A program made the translations under genes and the position numbers. DNA of 64,000 bases, taken from positions 1,201,746-1,265,745 of the forward strand of contig NZ_JADFTZ010000001.1 of the NCBI RefSeq assembly GCF_015223105.1, given 5' to 3'. Position 1 is the stretch's first letter; each line of letters begins with the position of its first letter. This document shows positions 17,060 to 25,916 of this stretch, in pieces. This stretch comes from Flavobacterium proteolyticum (GTDB taxonomy: Bacteria; Bacteroidota; Bacteroidia; Flavobacteriales; Flavobacteriaceae). Under the pieces are notes generated by a model. The model was not told the origin of the DNA, did not search any database, and saw only the letters and a program-made list of their open reading frames with translations.

Positions 17060-18025
17060 ATGAGTACAATTCAAAAAATAGTGTTCCAAAATGTTCCGTT
17101 GCAAAATAGAGTAGTGCAATCCAAAGTGATTTTGTCCTATCAACTGTTCGGACAACCCGTTGGTTCAGCTCCTTTGGTGTTAGTGAATCATGCATTAACT
17201 GGAAATTCGCAAGTTATTGGAGAAAACGGTTGGTGGCAATCGTTGATTGGTGAGAGTAAAATTATCGACACCAAAAAATATGCGGTTTTAGCTTTCAATA
17301 TTCCCGGAAACGGCTATCAAGATGTAGAAAATTTGATTGAAAACTATCAAGATTTCACCACTTATGATATTGCTAATTTGTTTTGGAAAGGAATCGATTC
17401 ATTTAAAGTGAATCAAGTTTTTGCTATTATAGGCGGAAGTTTAGGCGGAGCAATTGCTTGGGAAATGGCAGCGATTCGACCAAAAGCAATTGCAAATTTA
17501 ATTCCGGTTGCAACAAATTGGAAAGCTTCTGATTGGTTGATTGGAAATGTGTTAACACAAGATTTGATTCTGAATAATTCTAAAAATCCAATTCACGATG
17601 CTAGAATTCACGCCATGTTATTGTATCGAACACCTGAATCATTCCAAGAAAAATTTCACAACAAATTGCAAAATTCGGATGGATTGTTTCAAGTAGAAAG
17701 TTGGTTGTTGCATCACGGTGAAAAATTGCAAAATCGATTCCAACTTTCGGCATACAAACTCATGAATTATTTATTGAAAACTACTGATATTTTTAAAAAC
17801 AAAAATAAATCGGAAGTCATTAAAGGCATCACGTCAAACATTCATCTAATCAGTGTGGATACCGATTACTTTTTTACGGCAAACGAAATTAAAACCGCTT
17901 TTCAGGAAGTCAAAAACTACAAAAACAATGCATTTTATCACGAAATCAAATCCATTCACGGACACGATGCTTTCTTGATAGAATTTGAACAACTAAACAA
18001 CATACTAAAACCTATATTTAATTAA
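17060..18025 (+). CDS. metX: homoserine O-acetyltransferase family (alpha/beta hydrolase)
   Basis: 321 aa. It should activate homoserine by acetylation, supplying O-acetylhomoserine to the sulfhydrylases in the same locus. The oxyanion motif VNHALTGNS and the nucleophile elbow GGSLGG are present, with the late Asp (SVDTDYFF) and His (IHGHDAF) completing the triad. The family usually has GGSMGG, and the protein is 40-50 residues shorter than classical MetX, as in other flavobacteria. Two adjacent ATGs (17057 and 17060) are possible. It ends one base before thrA. Confidence 0.88.
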   Translation: MSTIQKIVFQNVPLQNRVVQSKVILSYQLFGQPVGSAPLVLVNHALTGNSQVIGENGWWQSLIGESKIIDTKKYAVLAFNIPGNGYQDVENLIENYQDFTTYDIANLFWKGIDSFKVNQVFAIIGGSLGGAIAWEMAAIRPKAIANLIPVATNWKASDWLIGNVLTQDLILNNSKNPIHDARIHAMLLYRTPESFQEKFHNKLQNSDGLFQVESWLLHHGEKLQNRFQLSAYKLMNYLLKTTDIFKNKNKSEVIKGITSNIHLISVDTDYFFTANEIKTAFQEVKNYKNNAFYHEIKSIHGHDAFLIEFEQLNNILKPIFN

Positions 18026-18026
18026 G

Positions 18027-20441
18027 ATGAAAATATTAAAATTTGGAGGAAAATCATTAGCAAACGGAGAAGGATTGCAAAAAGTAATTCAAACAATTGC
18101 TCAAAAATATTTCAATAACGAGCCCATTGCAGTCGTAGTTTCGGCAAGAGGAAACGCAACAGACGAATTGGTAATTCTACTAAAAAAAGCACAAGCCAAC
18201 ATCAATTTTCAAGCGGATTTTGAGCAATTTAAAAAATACCAATTGGAAGGCTTGAAAGAAAACATATTTGAAGAAGAATTCTCAGTTTTGCAGAAATTGT
18301 TGGAAGGCGTTTCGCTTTTAGGAGATTACAGCGATAAAATTAAAGATCAAGTCATTGCGTTTGGCGAAATTTTATCCGCAAAATATGTCTCTTACGTTTT
18401 AAACGAAAACAGCATCAAAGCACAATTCACCGATTCACGTCAACTAATAAAAACTGATATTAACTTTGGAAATGCGCAACCAATAGATGCCGTTTCAAAA
18501 CGAAACGTATTAGATTATTTCGAGAAAAACACCGATAAAGTCAACATCGTAACAGGTTTTATTGGTTCAACGTTACACAACGAAACTACTACTTTAGGAA
18601 GAAACGGAAGTAATTACACCGCTTCCCTATTAGCGAATTATCTAAACGCCGAAGAATTTCAAAATTACACACACGTAGACGGAATCTTTACCGCAAACCC
18701 TGATTTAGTGGCTGATGCAAAAAAAATCGAGCGATTATCGTTCAACGAAGCGAATGAGTTAGCGAATTTTGGAGCGCAAATTTTACATGCCAAAACCATC
18801 ATTCCTTTGGTAGAAAAAAACATTCCATTGCGAATTTTAAACACGTTCAATCCAGAAAACGATGGCACATTAATTACTTCGGAACAAACAAATGAAGGCA
18901 TAAAATCGCTTTCAGTTTTGACAAATGTGTCGCTGATTAATTTAGAAGGAAGAGGTTTGTTAGGAAAAACTGGTGTTGATGCAAGAATTTTCCGTGTGAT
19001 GGCTGAAAACGATATTAGTGTTAGTATTATTTCGCAAGGTTCTTCAGAAAGAGGAATTGGTTTGGTGGTAAATTCCGATAAAGCATCAAAGGCTTTGGTT
19101 GGTTTAGAAAAAGAATTTGAAAACGATTTTTACACGAAAGATGTCAATAAAATTTCAGTTAACGATAACATTGCTGTGATTTCGATTATTGGGCAAGATT
19201 TAACGAATTTCCACAAACCCTACACGGCTTTAATCCGAAATAAAATCACGCCAATTTTGTTGAATAACACGGTTACAGGAAGAAATATCAGTTTGATAAT
19301 TAGTCAAGATGAATTTAAACGTGCTTTAAATGTGATTCATGGTGAAATTTTTGGAGTAGCAAAAAAAATCAACATTGCTATTTTCGGTCACGGAACGGTT
19401 GGCGGAACTTTGATTTCCCAAATTTTAGAATCGGCAAAAAATATCGAAAAACGAAAAGGAATCAAGTTGAATGTCTTTGCGATTGCGAATTCAAAGAAAG
19501 TGTTATTCAATAAATTCGGAATTAGCGAAAATTGGAAAGCTACTTTAGAAGACAAAGGTCAAGATTATAAAGTAGAAGATGTTATCGCTTACGCCAAAGA
19601 ACATCATTTAGAAAATTTAATCGCCATTGACAACACAGCAAGTTCAACTTTCATTGAAAATTACATTTCATTGGCTGAAAATAGTTTCGATTTGATTTCT
19701 TCAAATAAAGTTGCAAATACAGTAAGTTATGATTTCTATAAAAAACTACGAAAAGTATTGAAAGACAATCAAAAAGAATATCTGTACGAAACCAATGTTG
19801 GTGCAGGATTACCTTTAATTGACACAATAAAATTACTGCATTTGTCAGGTGAAAACATCACTAAAATCAAAGGTGTTTTCTCTGGGACATTAAGTTATTT
19901 GTTTAATAATTTTTCAGTTGAAAACAAGAAATTTAGCGAAGTATTACAAGAAGCTATCGATAAAGGTTTCACCGAACCCGATCCAAGAGAAGATTTAAAC
20001 GGAAACGATGTGGGACGAAAATTATTAATCTTAGCGCGCGAATTAGATTTGCAAAACGAGTTTGAAGAAATCCAAATTCAAAACTTAATTCCTGAACCTT
20101 TGCGCGAAGGAAGTGCAACTGATTTTCTAAAACGTTTATCAGAATTAGACGGAATTTACCAAAACATCAAAGATGCTCAAGGTCCCAACGAAGTCTTACG
20201 TTACATTGGCGAATTATCAGGCGATTTGCATCAAGATAAAGGAAAATTAGAAGTGAAATTAATTTCGGTTCCAGCCAATTCTGCTTTAGGTTCGTTAAAA
20301 GGTTCGGATTCTATTTTCGAAATATACACCGAATCTTATGGCGAGCAACCTATCGTAATTCAAGGCGCTGGAGCCGGAGCATCCGTAACTGCAAGAGGTG
20401 TTTTTGGAGATATTTTACGCTTATCCGAAAAAAAATTATAA
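18027..20441 (+). CDS. thrA: bifunctional aspartate kinase / homoserine dehydrogenase I
   Basis: 804 aa fusion: aspartokinase (MKILKFGGKSLANGEG at the N-terminus), two ACT domains (about 290-440) and NAD(P)-dependent homoserine dehydrogenase (IAIFGHGTVGGTL near residue 450; catalytic-domain signature GAGLPLIDTIKLLHLSGE; FTEPDPREDLNGNDVGRK). It catalyses the first and third steps from aspartate to homoserine. Being in a metY-metX operon rather than with thrB-thrC suggests that it serves methionine synthesis here. It follows metX after a single base. Feedback ligand (Thr, Met or Lys) cannot be told by eye. Confidence 0.96.
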   Translation: MKILKFGGKSLANGEGLQKVIQTIAQKYFNNEPIAVVVSARGNATDELVILLKKAQANINFQADFEQFKKYQLEGLKENIFEEEFSVLQKLLEGVSLLGDYSDKIKDQVIAFGEILSAKYVSYVLNENSIKAQFTDSRQLIKTDINFGNAQPIDAVSKRNVLDYFEKNTDKVNIVTGFIGSTLHNETTTLGRNGSNYTASLLANYLNAEEFQNYTHVDGIFTANPDLVADAKKIERLSFNEANELANFGAQILHAKTIIPLVEKNIPLRILNTFNPENDGTLITSEQTNEGIKSLSVLTNVSLINLEGRGLLGKTGVDARIFRVMAENDISVSIISQGSSERGIGLVVNSDKASKALVGLEKEFENDFYTKDVNKISVNDNIAVISIIGQDLTNFHKPYTALIRNKITPILLNNTVTGRNISLIISQDEFKRALNVIHGEIFGVAKKINIAIFGHGTVGGTLISQILESAKNIEKRKGIKLNVFAIANSKKVLFNKFGISENWKATLEDKGQDYKVEDVIAYAKEHHLENLIAIDNTASSTFIENYISLAENSFDLISSNKVANTVSYDFYKKLRKVLKDNQKEYLYETNVGAGLPLIDTIKLLHLSGENITKIKGVFSGTLSYLFNNFSVENKKFSEVLQEAIDKGFTEPDPREDLNGNDVGRKLLILARELDLQNEFEEIQIQNLIPEPLREGSATDFLKRLSELDGIYQNIKDAQGPNEVLRYIGELSGDLHQDKGKLEVKLISVPANSALGSLKGSDSIFEIYTESYGEQPIVIQGAGAGASVTARGVFGDILRLSEKKL

Positions 20442-20453
20442 CCACTCAAACTC

Positions 20454-20487
20454 AAAACCTGCAAGATGTAAAAGTCTTGTGGGTTTT
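20454..20487 (+). terminator. terminator-like hairpin after thrA
   Basis: Stem aaaacctgcaaga/tcttgtgggtttt, 13 pairs including two G-T, with an 8-base loop. There is no long T-run beyond the TTTT that is part of the stem, so it may only partly terminate. Confidence 0.6.
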
Positions 20488-20529
20488 ACACTTAAATGAA
20501 CTTAAACTATTCTTCATAAGTGAAGTAAA

Positions 20530-20547
20530 ACTTAAATGAGTTATATG
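20530..20547 (+). repeat. degenerate nonamer repeat
   Basis: acttaaatgagttatatg, the same dispersed type as at 3899 and 63506, in front of the second sulfhydrylase gene. It also contains an ATG (20536) that would add ten repeat-encoded residues. Confidence 0.45.
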
Positions 20548-20565
20548 TTAAAAACAAACAAAACC

Positions 20566-21738
20566 ATGAGTAACCAAAATTTAGGATTAGAAACCCAAGC
20601 CATCAGAACGCAATTAGAACGCACACAATATTTAGAACATTCCGTTCCGTTATATTTAACTTCCAGTTTTATTTTTGAAGATGCCGAAGATATGCGCGCT
20701 TCGTTTGCTGAGGAAAAAGAACGCAATATTTACAGCCGATTTTCCAATCCCAACACATCCGAATTTGTAGAAAAAATTTGTTTAATGGAAGGGGCAGAAG
20801 ACGGTTACGCTTTCGCAACAGGAATGGCAGCGGTGTATTCAACTTTTGCCGCTTTATTGAATTCGGGTGATCATATCGTTTCAGCGAGTAGTGTTTTCGG
20901 TTCGACACATACTTTGTTTACCAAATATTTTCCAAAATGGAACATCGCCACTTCGTATTTCGATGTCAACCAACCAGAAACGATTGAAAATTTCATCCAA
21001 CCAAACACGAAAATTCTTTACGCAGAATCACCAACCAATCCAGCGGTTGATATTTTAGATTTAGATTTATTGGGAAAAATCGCCAAAAAACACAATCTGA
21101 TTTTGATTATCGATAATTGTTTTGCCACACCATACATCCAAAATCCAATTCAATTCGGTGCCGATTTAGTGATTCATTCCGCCACCAAATTAATCGATGG
21201 TCAAGGAAGGGTTTTAGGTGGAGTAACCGTTGGACGTTCTGATTTAATTCGTGAAATTTATTTGTTTTCCCGAAATACTGGTCCGGCCTTGTCGCCTTTC
21301 AATGCTTGGGTGTTGTCAAAAAGTTTAGAAACGTTGCCGGTTCGTATCGAAAAACATTGCGAAAACGCTTTAAAAGTGGCCGAATTTTTAGAATTTCATC
21401 CTAATGTAGCTTCAGTGAAATATCCGTTTTTGAAATCGCATCCGCAATATGATGTCGCAAAAAAGCAAATGAAATTAGGAGGAAACATCGTAGCTTTCGA
21501 AATCAAAGGCGGAATTGAATCGGGAAGAAAGTTTTTGGATAAAATCAAACTATGTTCGTTATCTGCGAATTTAGGAGACACACGTTCGATTGTTACGCAT
21601 CCAGCTTCCACAACTCATAGTAAGTTGACTGAAGAAGAACGATTAGCAGTAAGTATTACTGATGGTTTGGTACGCGTTTCTGTGGGTTTGGAAACAGTTC
21701 AAGATGTAATTAACGACTTAAAACAAGCGTTAGAATAA
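20566..21738 (+). CDS. trans-sulfuration PLP enzyme, O-succinyl-/O-acetylhomoserine sulfhydrylase-like
   Basis: 390 aa, same fold family as metY but a different subgroup (about 390 aa, without the MetY insert). Marks: YLTSSFIFEDAEDMRASFA, IYSRFSNPNTSEF, and the PLP lysine in HSATKLIDGQGRVLGG; these fit the MetZ subgroup best. It should form homocysteine (or cystathionine) from activated homoserine. I start at the ATG of MSNQNLGLETQAIRTQ; an ATG at 20536 lies in a dispersed repeat. It is separated from thrA by a hairpin and has no leader of its own that I can see. Metabolic redundancy with metY is noteworthy. Confidence 0.88.
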   Translation: MSNQNLGLETQAIRTQLERTQYLEHSVPLYLTSSFIFEDAEDMRASFAEEKERNIYSRFSNPNTSEFVEKICLMEGAEDGYAFATGMAAVYSTFAALLNSGDHIVSASSVFGSTHTLFTKYFPKWNIATSYFDVNQPETIENFIQPNTKILYAESPTNPAVDILDLDLLGKIAKKHNLILIIDNCFATPYIQNPIQFGADLVIHSATKLIDGQGRVLGGVTVGRSDLIREIYLFSRNTGPALSPFNAWVLSKSLETLPVRIEKHCENALKVAEFLEFHPNVASVKYPFLKSHPQYDVAKKQMKLGGNIVAFEIKGGIESGRKFLDKIKLCSLSANLGDTRSIVTHPASTTHSKLTEEERLAVSITDGLVRVSVGLETVQDVINDLKQALE

Positions 21739-21861
21739 AAGTTTTTAAGATATTTTACAGATTTATATTCTGTTTAAAATTATTAATTTAGAATGTAAAT
21801 CTATAAATAATCTTTTTTTAATGAAATTTTAGAAAATATTTCATTATTTCAATTTTGTCAC

Positions 21862-21869
21862 TACATTTG
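21862..21869 (+). promoter_or_regulatory. metH: -7 element of the metH operon promoter
   Basis: TACATTTG lies 24 bases before the first paired base of the SAM-I riboswitch, so the RNA would begin just before the aptamer. A -33 TTG at standard spacing is not clear. Confidence 0.5.
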
Positions 21870-21892
21870 CAGTGTTCATAATTATAGTGTTT

Positions 21893-21994
21893 GTTATCAC
21901 GAAAGCTGGAGGGAATAGACCCTGTGAAAGCTTAGCAACCCTACACTTGTAGAAGGTGCTACATTCTATTCCGATTTTATCGGAAGCAGATAAC
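21893..21994 (+). ncRNA. SAM-I (S-box) riboswitch upstream of metH
   Basis: Canonical S-box core: P1 gttatc (21893-21898) with gataac (21989-21994); ggaggga...ccctgtgaaagc...agcaacc for P2 and the conserved internal loop; P3 ctac/gtag (21931-21942); the invariant aaggtgcta; P4 around ccgat/atcgg. SAM binding should switch metH expression off. No intrinsic terminator is seen between the aptamer and the metH start, so the output is probably translational, through a long alternative helix described separately. Confidence 0.95.
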
Positions 21995-22004
21995 GTTAGA
22001 ATTG

Positions 22005-22028
22005 CTCTCCAACTTTCTACGGTAACAA
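22005..22028 (+). promoter_or_regulatory. candidate expression platform: anti-aptamer strand
   Basis: The segment 22005-22028 is complementary to the 5' edge of the aptamer, 21891-21913: 8 pairs (ttgttatc with ggtaacaa, one G-T), a small internal loop, then about 12 more pairs with one C-A mismatch. It would replace P1 and P2. Seen by inspection; not folded by program. Confidence 0.55.
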
Positions 22029-22078
22029 ATTAAGTTAATCAAGAAAAATTAGGTAATTAGCCTTTGCGAGAGAATACA

Positions 22079-23080
22079 ATGTCAAAAATTCAAGAAGAAA
22101 TCAAAAAACGAATTCTCGTGCTCGATGGAGCTATGGGAACGATGTTGCAACGTTATAAATTTGAAGAAGAAGATTTTAGAGGCGAACGTTTCAAAGATTT
22201 TCCACATCCCTTAAAAGGAAACAACGATTTACTTTCCATCACCCAACCAGAAGCAGTAAAATCAGTGCATCGCGCTTATTTTGAGGCGGGTGCCGATATT
22301 GTAGAAACCAATACTTTTTCGGGAACGACTATCGGAATGGCGGATTACCACATGGAAGATTTAGTCTATGAATTGAACTTTCAATCCGCAAAAATCGCTC
22401 GTGAAGTTGCGGATGAATTTACCGATAAACCAAGATTTGTAGCAGGTTCAATCGGCCCAACAAACAGAACAGCATCAATGTCGCCAGATGTAAATGACCC
22501 TGGATTTCGAGCTGTAAATTTTGACGATTTAAAAATTGCCTACAAACAACAAGTCGAAGCGTTAATCGATGGTGGTTGCGATTTACTTTTGGTAGAAACC
22601 ATTTTTGATACGTTAAATGCGAAAGCTGCTTTGTTTGCGATTGAAGAAGTAAAAGAAGAACGCAATATCGATATTTCAGTAATGGTTTCAGGCACAATTA
22701 CCGATGCTTCTGGAAGAACACTTTCAGGACAAACAGTGGAAGCTTTTTTGATTTCGATTTCGCATATTCCATTGTTGAGCGTTGGGTTTAATTGCGCTTT
22801 AGGAGCCGACCAATTAAAGCCGTATTTGAAACGATTAGGAAATAACACCTCGTTAAATATTTCGGCACATCCCAATGCAGGTTTGCCCAATGCCTTCGGA
22901 CAATACGATCAAACTCCGGAAGAAATGCAACAATTAATCCGTGAGTATTTACAGGAAAATTTAGTGAATATAATAGGTGGATGTTGCGGAACAACGCCAG
23001 AACACATCAAATTAATAGCTGAGGTAGCAAAAGAATTCAAACCACGCACCGTAGAGAAAACGCATGCGTTTTCTCAATAA
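22079..23080 (+). CDS. metH: methionine synthase part 1, homocysteine-binding domain
   Basis: 333 aa. It corresponds to the N-terminal homocysteine S-methyltransferase barrel of MetH. LVLDGAMGTMLQ opens the domain; the zinc-binding cysteines are in SVGFNCALG and in the late IIGGCCGTTPEH. In Bacteroidota MetH is commonly encoded as two proteins, this one and the pterin/cobalamin part downstream. I start at the ATG at 22079; the frame stays open to a TTG at 22064. It is preceded by the SAM-I riboswitch. Confidence 0.95.
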   Translation: MSKIQEEIKKRILVLDGAMGTMLQRYKFEEEDFRGERFKDFPHPLKGNNDLLSITQPEAVKSVHRAYFEAGADIVETNTFSGTTIGMADYHMEDLVYELNFQSAKIAREVADEFTDKPRFVAGSIGPTNRTASMSPDVNDPGFRAVNFDDLKIAYKQQVEALIDGGCDLLLVETIFDTLNAKAALFAIEEVKEERNIDISVMVSGTITDASGRTLSGQTVEAFLISISHIPLLSVGFNCALGADQLKPYLKRLGNNTSLNISAHPNAGLPNAFGQYDQTPEEMQQLIREYLQENLVNIIGGCCGTTPEHIKLIAEVAKEFKPRTVEKTHAFSQ

Positions 23081-23112
23081 TTGATTTTTATCAATTATCA
23101 AATATGTAAAAA

Positions 23113-23253
23113 ATGAAAAACAGTACAATAAAAATACAATTCGAAACATTTTTACAGTCGCAACGATGTTGGGTTTGCCAATACGTTAGCAACAGTAAAA
23201 CCTTTTGGAAGGATGTTGCGAAACATTATAAAAGAATAAGTAATGAGTTATAA
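23113..23253 (+). CDS. small ORF between the two metH genes (46 aa)
   Basis: An open frame of 46 codons starting ATG at 23113, overlapping the start of the second metH gene by 11 bases. It encodes a basic peptide with the phrase [10 protein letters not shown] in its middle and ends in [10 protein letters not shown]. It fills the whole 162-base gap between the metH genes and resembles no family I know. It may be a translational coupler or a third Cys/Trp-containing leader. Alternatively the gap may be a structured RNA: tcgcaac (23158-23164) pairs with gttgcga (23215-23221), and inner tgttg/caaca or ggttt/aaacc stems are possible. Confidence 0.4.
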   Translation: MKNSTIKIQFETFLQSQRCWVCQYVSNSKTFWKDVAKHYKRISNEL

Positions 23254-25915
23254 TTCCGATAAATATTTAAAATTATCAGGTTTAGAACCTTTGATTGTAA
23301 CTCCAGAAACCAATTTTGTAAACGTTGGAGAACGAACAAATGTTACAGGTTCTAGAAAATTTCTTCGATTAATTAAAGAAGAAAAATATGATGAAGCCTT
23401 AGATATCGCTCGTGCTCAAGTAGAAGGTGGTGCGCAAATTATCGATGTCAACATGGATGAAGGAATGTTAGATGGCGTTTATGCGATGACCAAATTCCTA
23501 AATCTAATCGCAGCCGAACCCGATATTGCACGAGTTCCAGTAATGATTGATTCTTCGAAATGGGAAATCATTGAAGCAGGGTTAAAAGTCATTCAGGGTA
23601 AAGGTGTGGTGAATTCGATTTCGTTGAAAGAAGGAGAAGCAACTTTTATTCATCATGCCAAATTAATCAAACGATACGGAGCTGCTGTAATTGTCATGGC
23701 TTTTGATGAAAACGGTCAAGCAGATACGTATGAAAGACGTATTGAAATCTGCAAAAGAAGTTACGATATTTTGGTTAACCAAGTGGGTTTTCCAGCTGAG
23801 GATATCATTTTCGATCCTAATATTTTCCCAGTGGCAACCGGAATGGAAGAGCATAAATTAAATGCTTTAGATTTCTTCCGTGCGACCAAATGGATTCGCG
23901 AAAATCTTCCTTATGTCCATGTTTCGGGTGGCGTGAGTAACGTTTCTTTTTCTTTCCGTGGCAACGATAAAGTGCGTGAAGCAATGCATTCGGCATTCTT
24001 ATATCATGCCATTCAAAATGGAATGACGATGGGAATTGTAAATCCAGAAATGTTAGAGATTTATGATGAAATCGACCCCGTTTTGTTGGAACATGTGGAA
24101 GATGTTTTACTAAACAGAAGAGAAGATGCTACCGAATGTTTATTAGAATTAGCCGAACGTTTCAAAGACGATGTAAAATCCAATGAAAAAGCGATTGCTG
24201 AATGGAGAAATGGTTCGGTTCAAGAGCGATTAACTCACTCCTTAGTAAAAGGAATTGATGAGTTTATTGAAATTGATGTGGAAGAAGCACGTCAATTAGT
24301 TGAGAAGCCAATCGAAGTAATCGAAAATCAACTGATGAACGGGATGAATGTTGTAGGAGATTTGTTTGGTTCAGGAAAAATGTTCTTGCCTCAAGTAGTG
24401 AAATCCGCTCGTGTTATGAAAAAAGCAGTGGCTTATTTGCTTCCTTATATTGAAGCTTCAAAAGATGGAAAATCTTCATCGGCCGGAAAAGTATTAATGG
24501 CAACTGTAAAAGGCGATGTTCACGATATTGGTAAAAATATTGTTTCAGTAGTTTTAGCTTGTAATAATTTCGAAATCATCGATTTAGGTGTGATGGTTCC
24601 GCCAGAAAAAATCATTGAAACTGCAGTTAAAGAAAATGTAGATATTATCGGTTTGAGCGGTTTGATTACGCCTTCTCTGGATGAAATGGTGTATTTGGCT
24701 AAAGAAATGGATAAACTGAATATCAAAATTCCTGTAATGATTGGTGGTGCTACAACTTCACGAGCACATACTGCTGTAAAAATCGCACCAGAATATAAGG
24801 AAACGGTGGTTCATGTGAATGATGCTTCTCGAGCGGTAACGGTTGCAACTAATTTATTACAACCCGATACTAAGGTTACTTATGCAAAATCACTTCGTGA
24901 AGAATATGATACACTTCGAGAAGGTTATTTGAATAGAAGTCGCGAGAAAAATTTCTTATCGATTGAAGAAGCGCGTAAAAATAAATTCAAAATCGATTGG
25001 AATAATTACCAACCTGTAAAGCCAAATTTCATAGGAACAAAAACCATTGAAGTTAACCTTTCAGAATTAGTAGATTTCATCGATTGGACACCGTTTTTTC
25101 AATCATGGGAATTATACGGAAAATATCCAGCGATTTTAACCGACGATATTGTAGGTGAACAAGCAACGAATTTGTTTGAAGATGCACAAAAAATGCTTTC
25201 TCAAATTGTTTCAGAAAATTGGTTCACTGCAAAAGGGATTTTAGGAATTTTTCCAGCGAATACAATCAATCACGATGATATAGAGCTTGTCACTTCGAGC
25301 GGAGTCGAGAAGTTTTTGACTTTAAGACAGCAATCACAAAAAACGGTTGGAGCTCCAAACATTGCTTTAGCTGATTTTATTGCACCTAAAGAAATTGGAA
25401 AACAAGATTACATTGGATGTTTTTGTGTGTCAACAGGTTTTGGAGTAGATGAAAAAGCTTCGGAATTCGAAAAGCAATTAGATGATTATAATTCGATTTT
25501 GGTAAAAGCTTTGGGAGATAGATTAGCAGAAGCTTTCGCAGAATATTTGCATTTGAAAGTACGAAAAGAAATTTGGGGTTACGCTTCCGATGAGGTTTTG
25601 TCAAATGATGAGTTAATCAAAGAACAATACAAAGGAATTCGTCCAGCTCCAGGTTATCCTGCTTGTCCTGACCATTTGGAAAAACCAACGATTTGGAAAT
25701 TATTAAATGTAGAACAAGAAATAGGCGTGAAGTTAACTGAAAGTATGGCGATGTGGCCAGCGTCATCGGTTTCGGGTTATTATTTTGCGAATCCGGAAAG
25801 TAAATATTTTGGTTTAGGAAAAATTAAAAAAGACCAATTAGAAGATTACGCCAAAAGAAGAAATATTAGTGTAGAATTAGCCGAAAAATGGCTCTCACCC
25901 AATTTAGCAGATTAA
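23243..25915 (+). CDS. metH: methionine synthase part 2, pterin-, cobalamin- and SAM-binding domains
   Basis: 890 aa. Domains in order: methyltetrahydrofolate-binding barrel ([16 protein letters not shown] near residue 25), cobalamin cap and Rossmann domain with the cobalt-ligand motif GDVHDIGKN (His427, codon 24521-24523) and GLSGLITPS, then the C-terminal activation domain ([12 protein letters not shown]). Together with part 1 it remethylates homocysteine to methionine. Odd feature: residues encoded at 25286-25316 ([10 protein letters not shown]) come from an in-frame REP-like palindrome that is normally intergenic. It ends one base before metF. Confidence 0.97.
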   Translation: MSYNSDKYLKLSGLEPLIVTPETNFVNVGERTNVTGSRKFLRLIKEEKYDEALDIARAQVEGGAQIIDVNMDEGMLDGVYAMTKFLNLIAAEPDIARVPVMIDSSKWEIIEAGLKVIQGKGVVNSISLKEGEATFIHHAKLIKRYGAAVIVMAFDENGQADTYERRIEICKRSYDILVNQVGFPAEDIIFDPNIFPVATGMEEHKLNALDFFRATKWIRENLPYVHVSGGVSNVSFSFRGNDKVREAMHSAFLYHAIQNGMTMGIVNPEMLEIYDEIDPVLLEHVEDVLLNRREDATECLLELAERFKDDVKSNEKAIAEWRNGSVQERLTHSLVKGIDEFIEIDVEEARQLVEKPIEVIENQLMNGMNVVGDLFGSGKMFLPQVVKSARVMKKAVAYLLPYIEASKDGKSSSAGKVLMATVKGDVHDIGKNIVSVVLACNNFEIIDLGVMVPPEKIIETAVKENVDIIGLSGLITPSLDEMVYLAKEMDKLNIKIPVMIGGATTSRAHTAVKIAPEYKETVVHVNDASRAVTVATNLLQPDTKVTYAKSLREEYDTLREGYLNRSREKNFLSIEEARKNKFKIDWNNYQPVKPNFIGTKTIEVNLSELVDFIDWTPFFQSWELYGKYPAILTDDIVGEQATNLFEDAQKMLSQIVSENWFTAKGILGIFPANTINHDDIELVTSSGVEKFLTLRQQSQKTVGAPNIALADFIAPKEIGKQDYIGCFCVSTGFGVDEKASEFEKQLDDYNSILVKALGDRLAEAFAEYLHLKVRKEIWGYASDEVLSNDELIKEQYKGIRPAPGYPACPDHLEKPTIWKLLNVEQEIGVKLTESMAMWPASSVSGYYFANPESKYFGLGKIKKDQLEDYAKRRNISVELAEKWLSPNLAD
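25286..25316 (+). repeat. REP-like TGTCA palindrome inside metH
   Basis: tgtcacttcgagcggagtcg followed by agaagt: arms actt/aagt and cga/tcg around a gcggag loop. It matches a repeat class that is ordinarily intergenic in flavobacteria, as I recall it. Here it is in frame inside the activation domain of metH. Confidence 0.65.
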
Positions 25916-25916
25916 G

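Noticed and set aside
22064..22078. TTG at 22064 as the metH start
   Set aside because: An ATG 15 bases downstream gives the conserved N-terminus; the upstream codons read part of the leader.
22419..22994. Several antisense ORFs of 68-116 codons opposite metH
   Set aside because: Shadows of the strongly coding plus strand; they mirror its codon pattern and have no start context or domain.
22079..25915. metH broken by a frameshift into two pieces
   Set aside because: The split lies between natural domains, both parts have their own start, and the two-gene form is usual in Bacteroidota.
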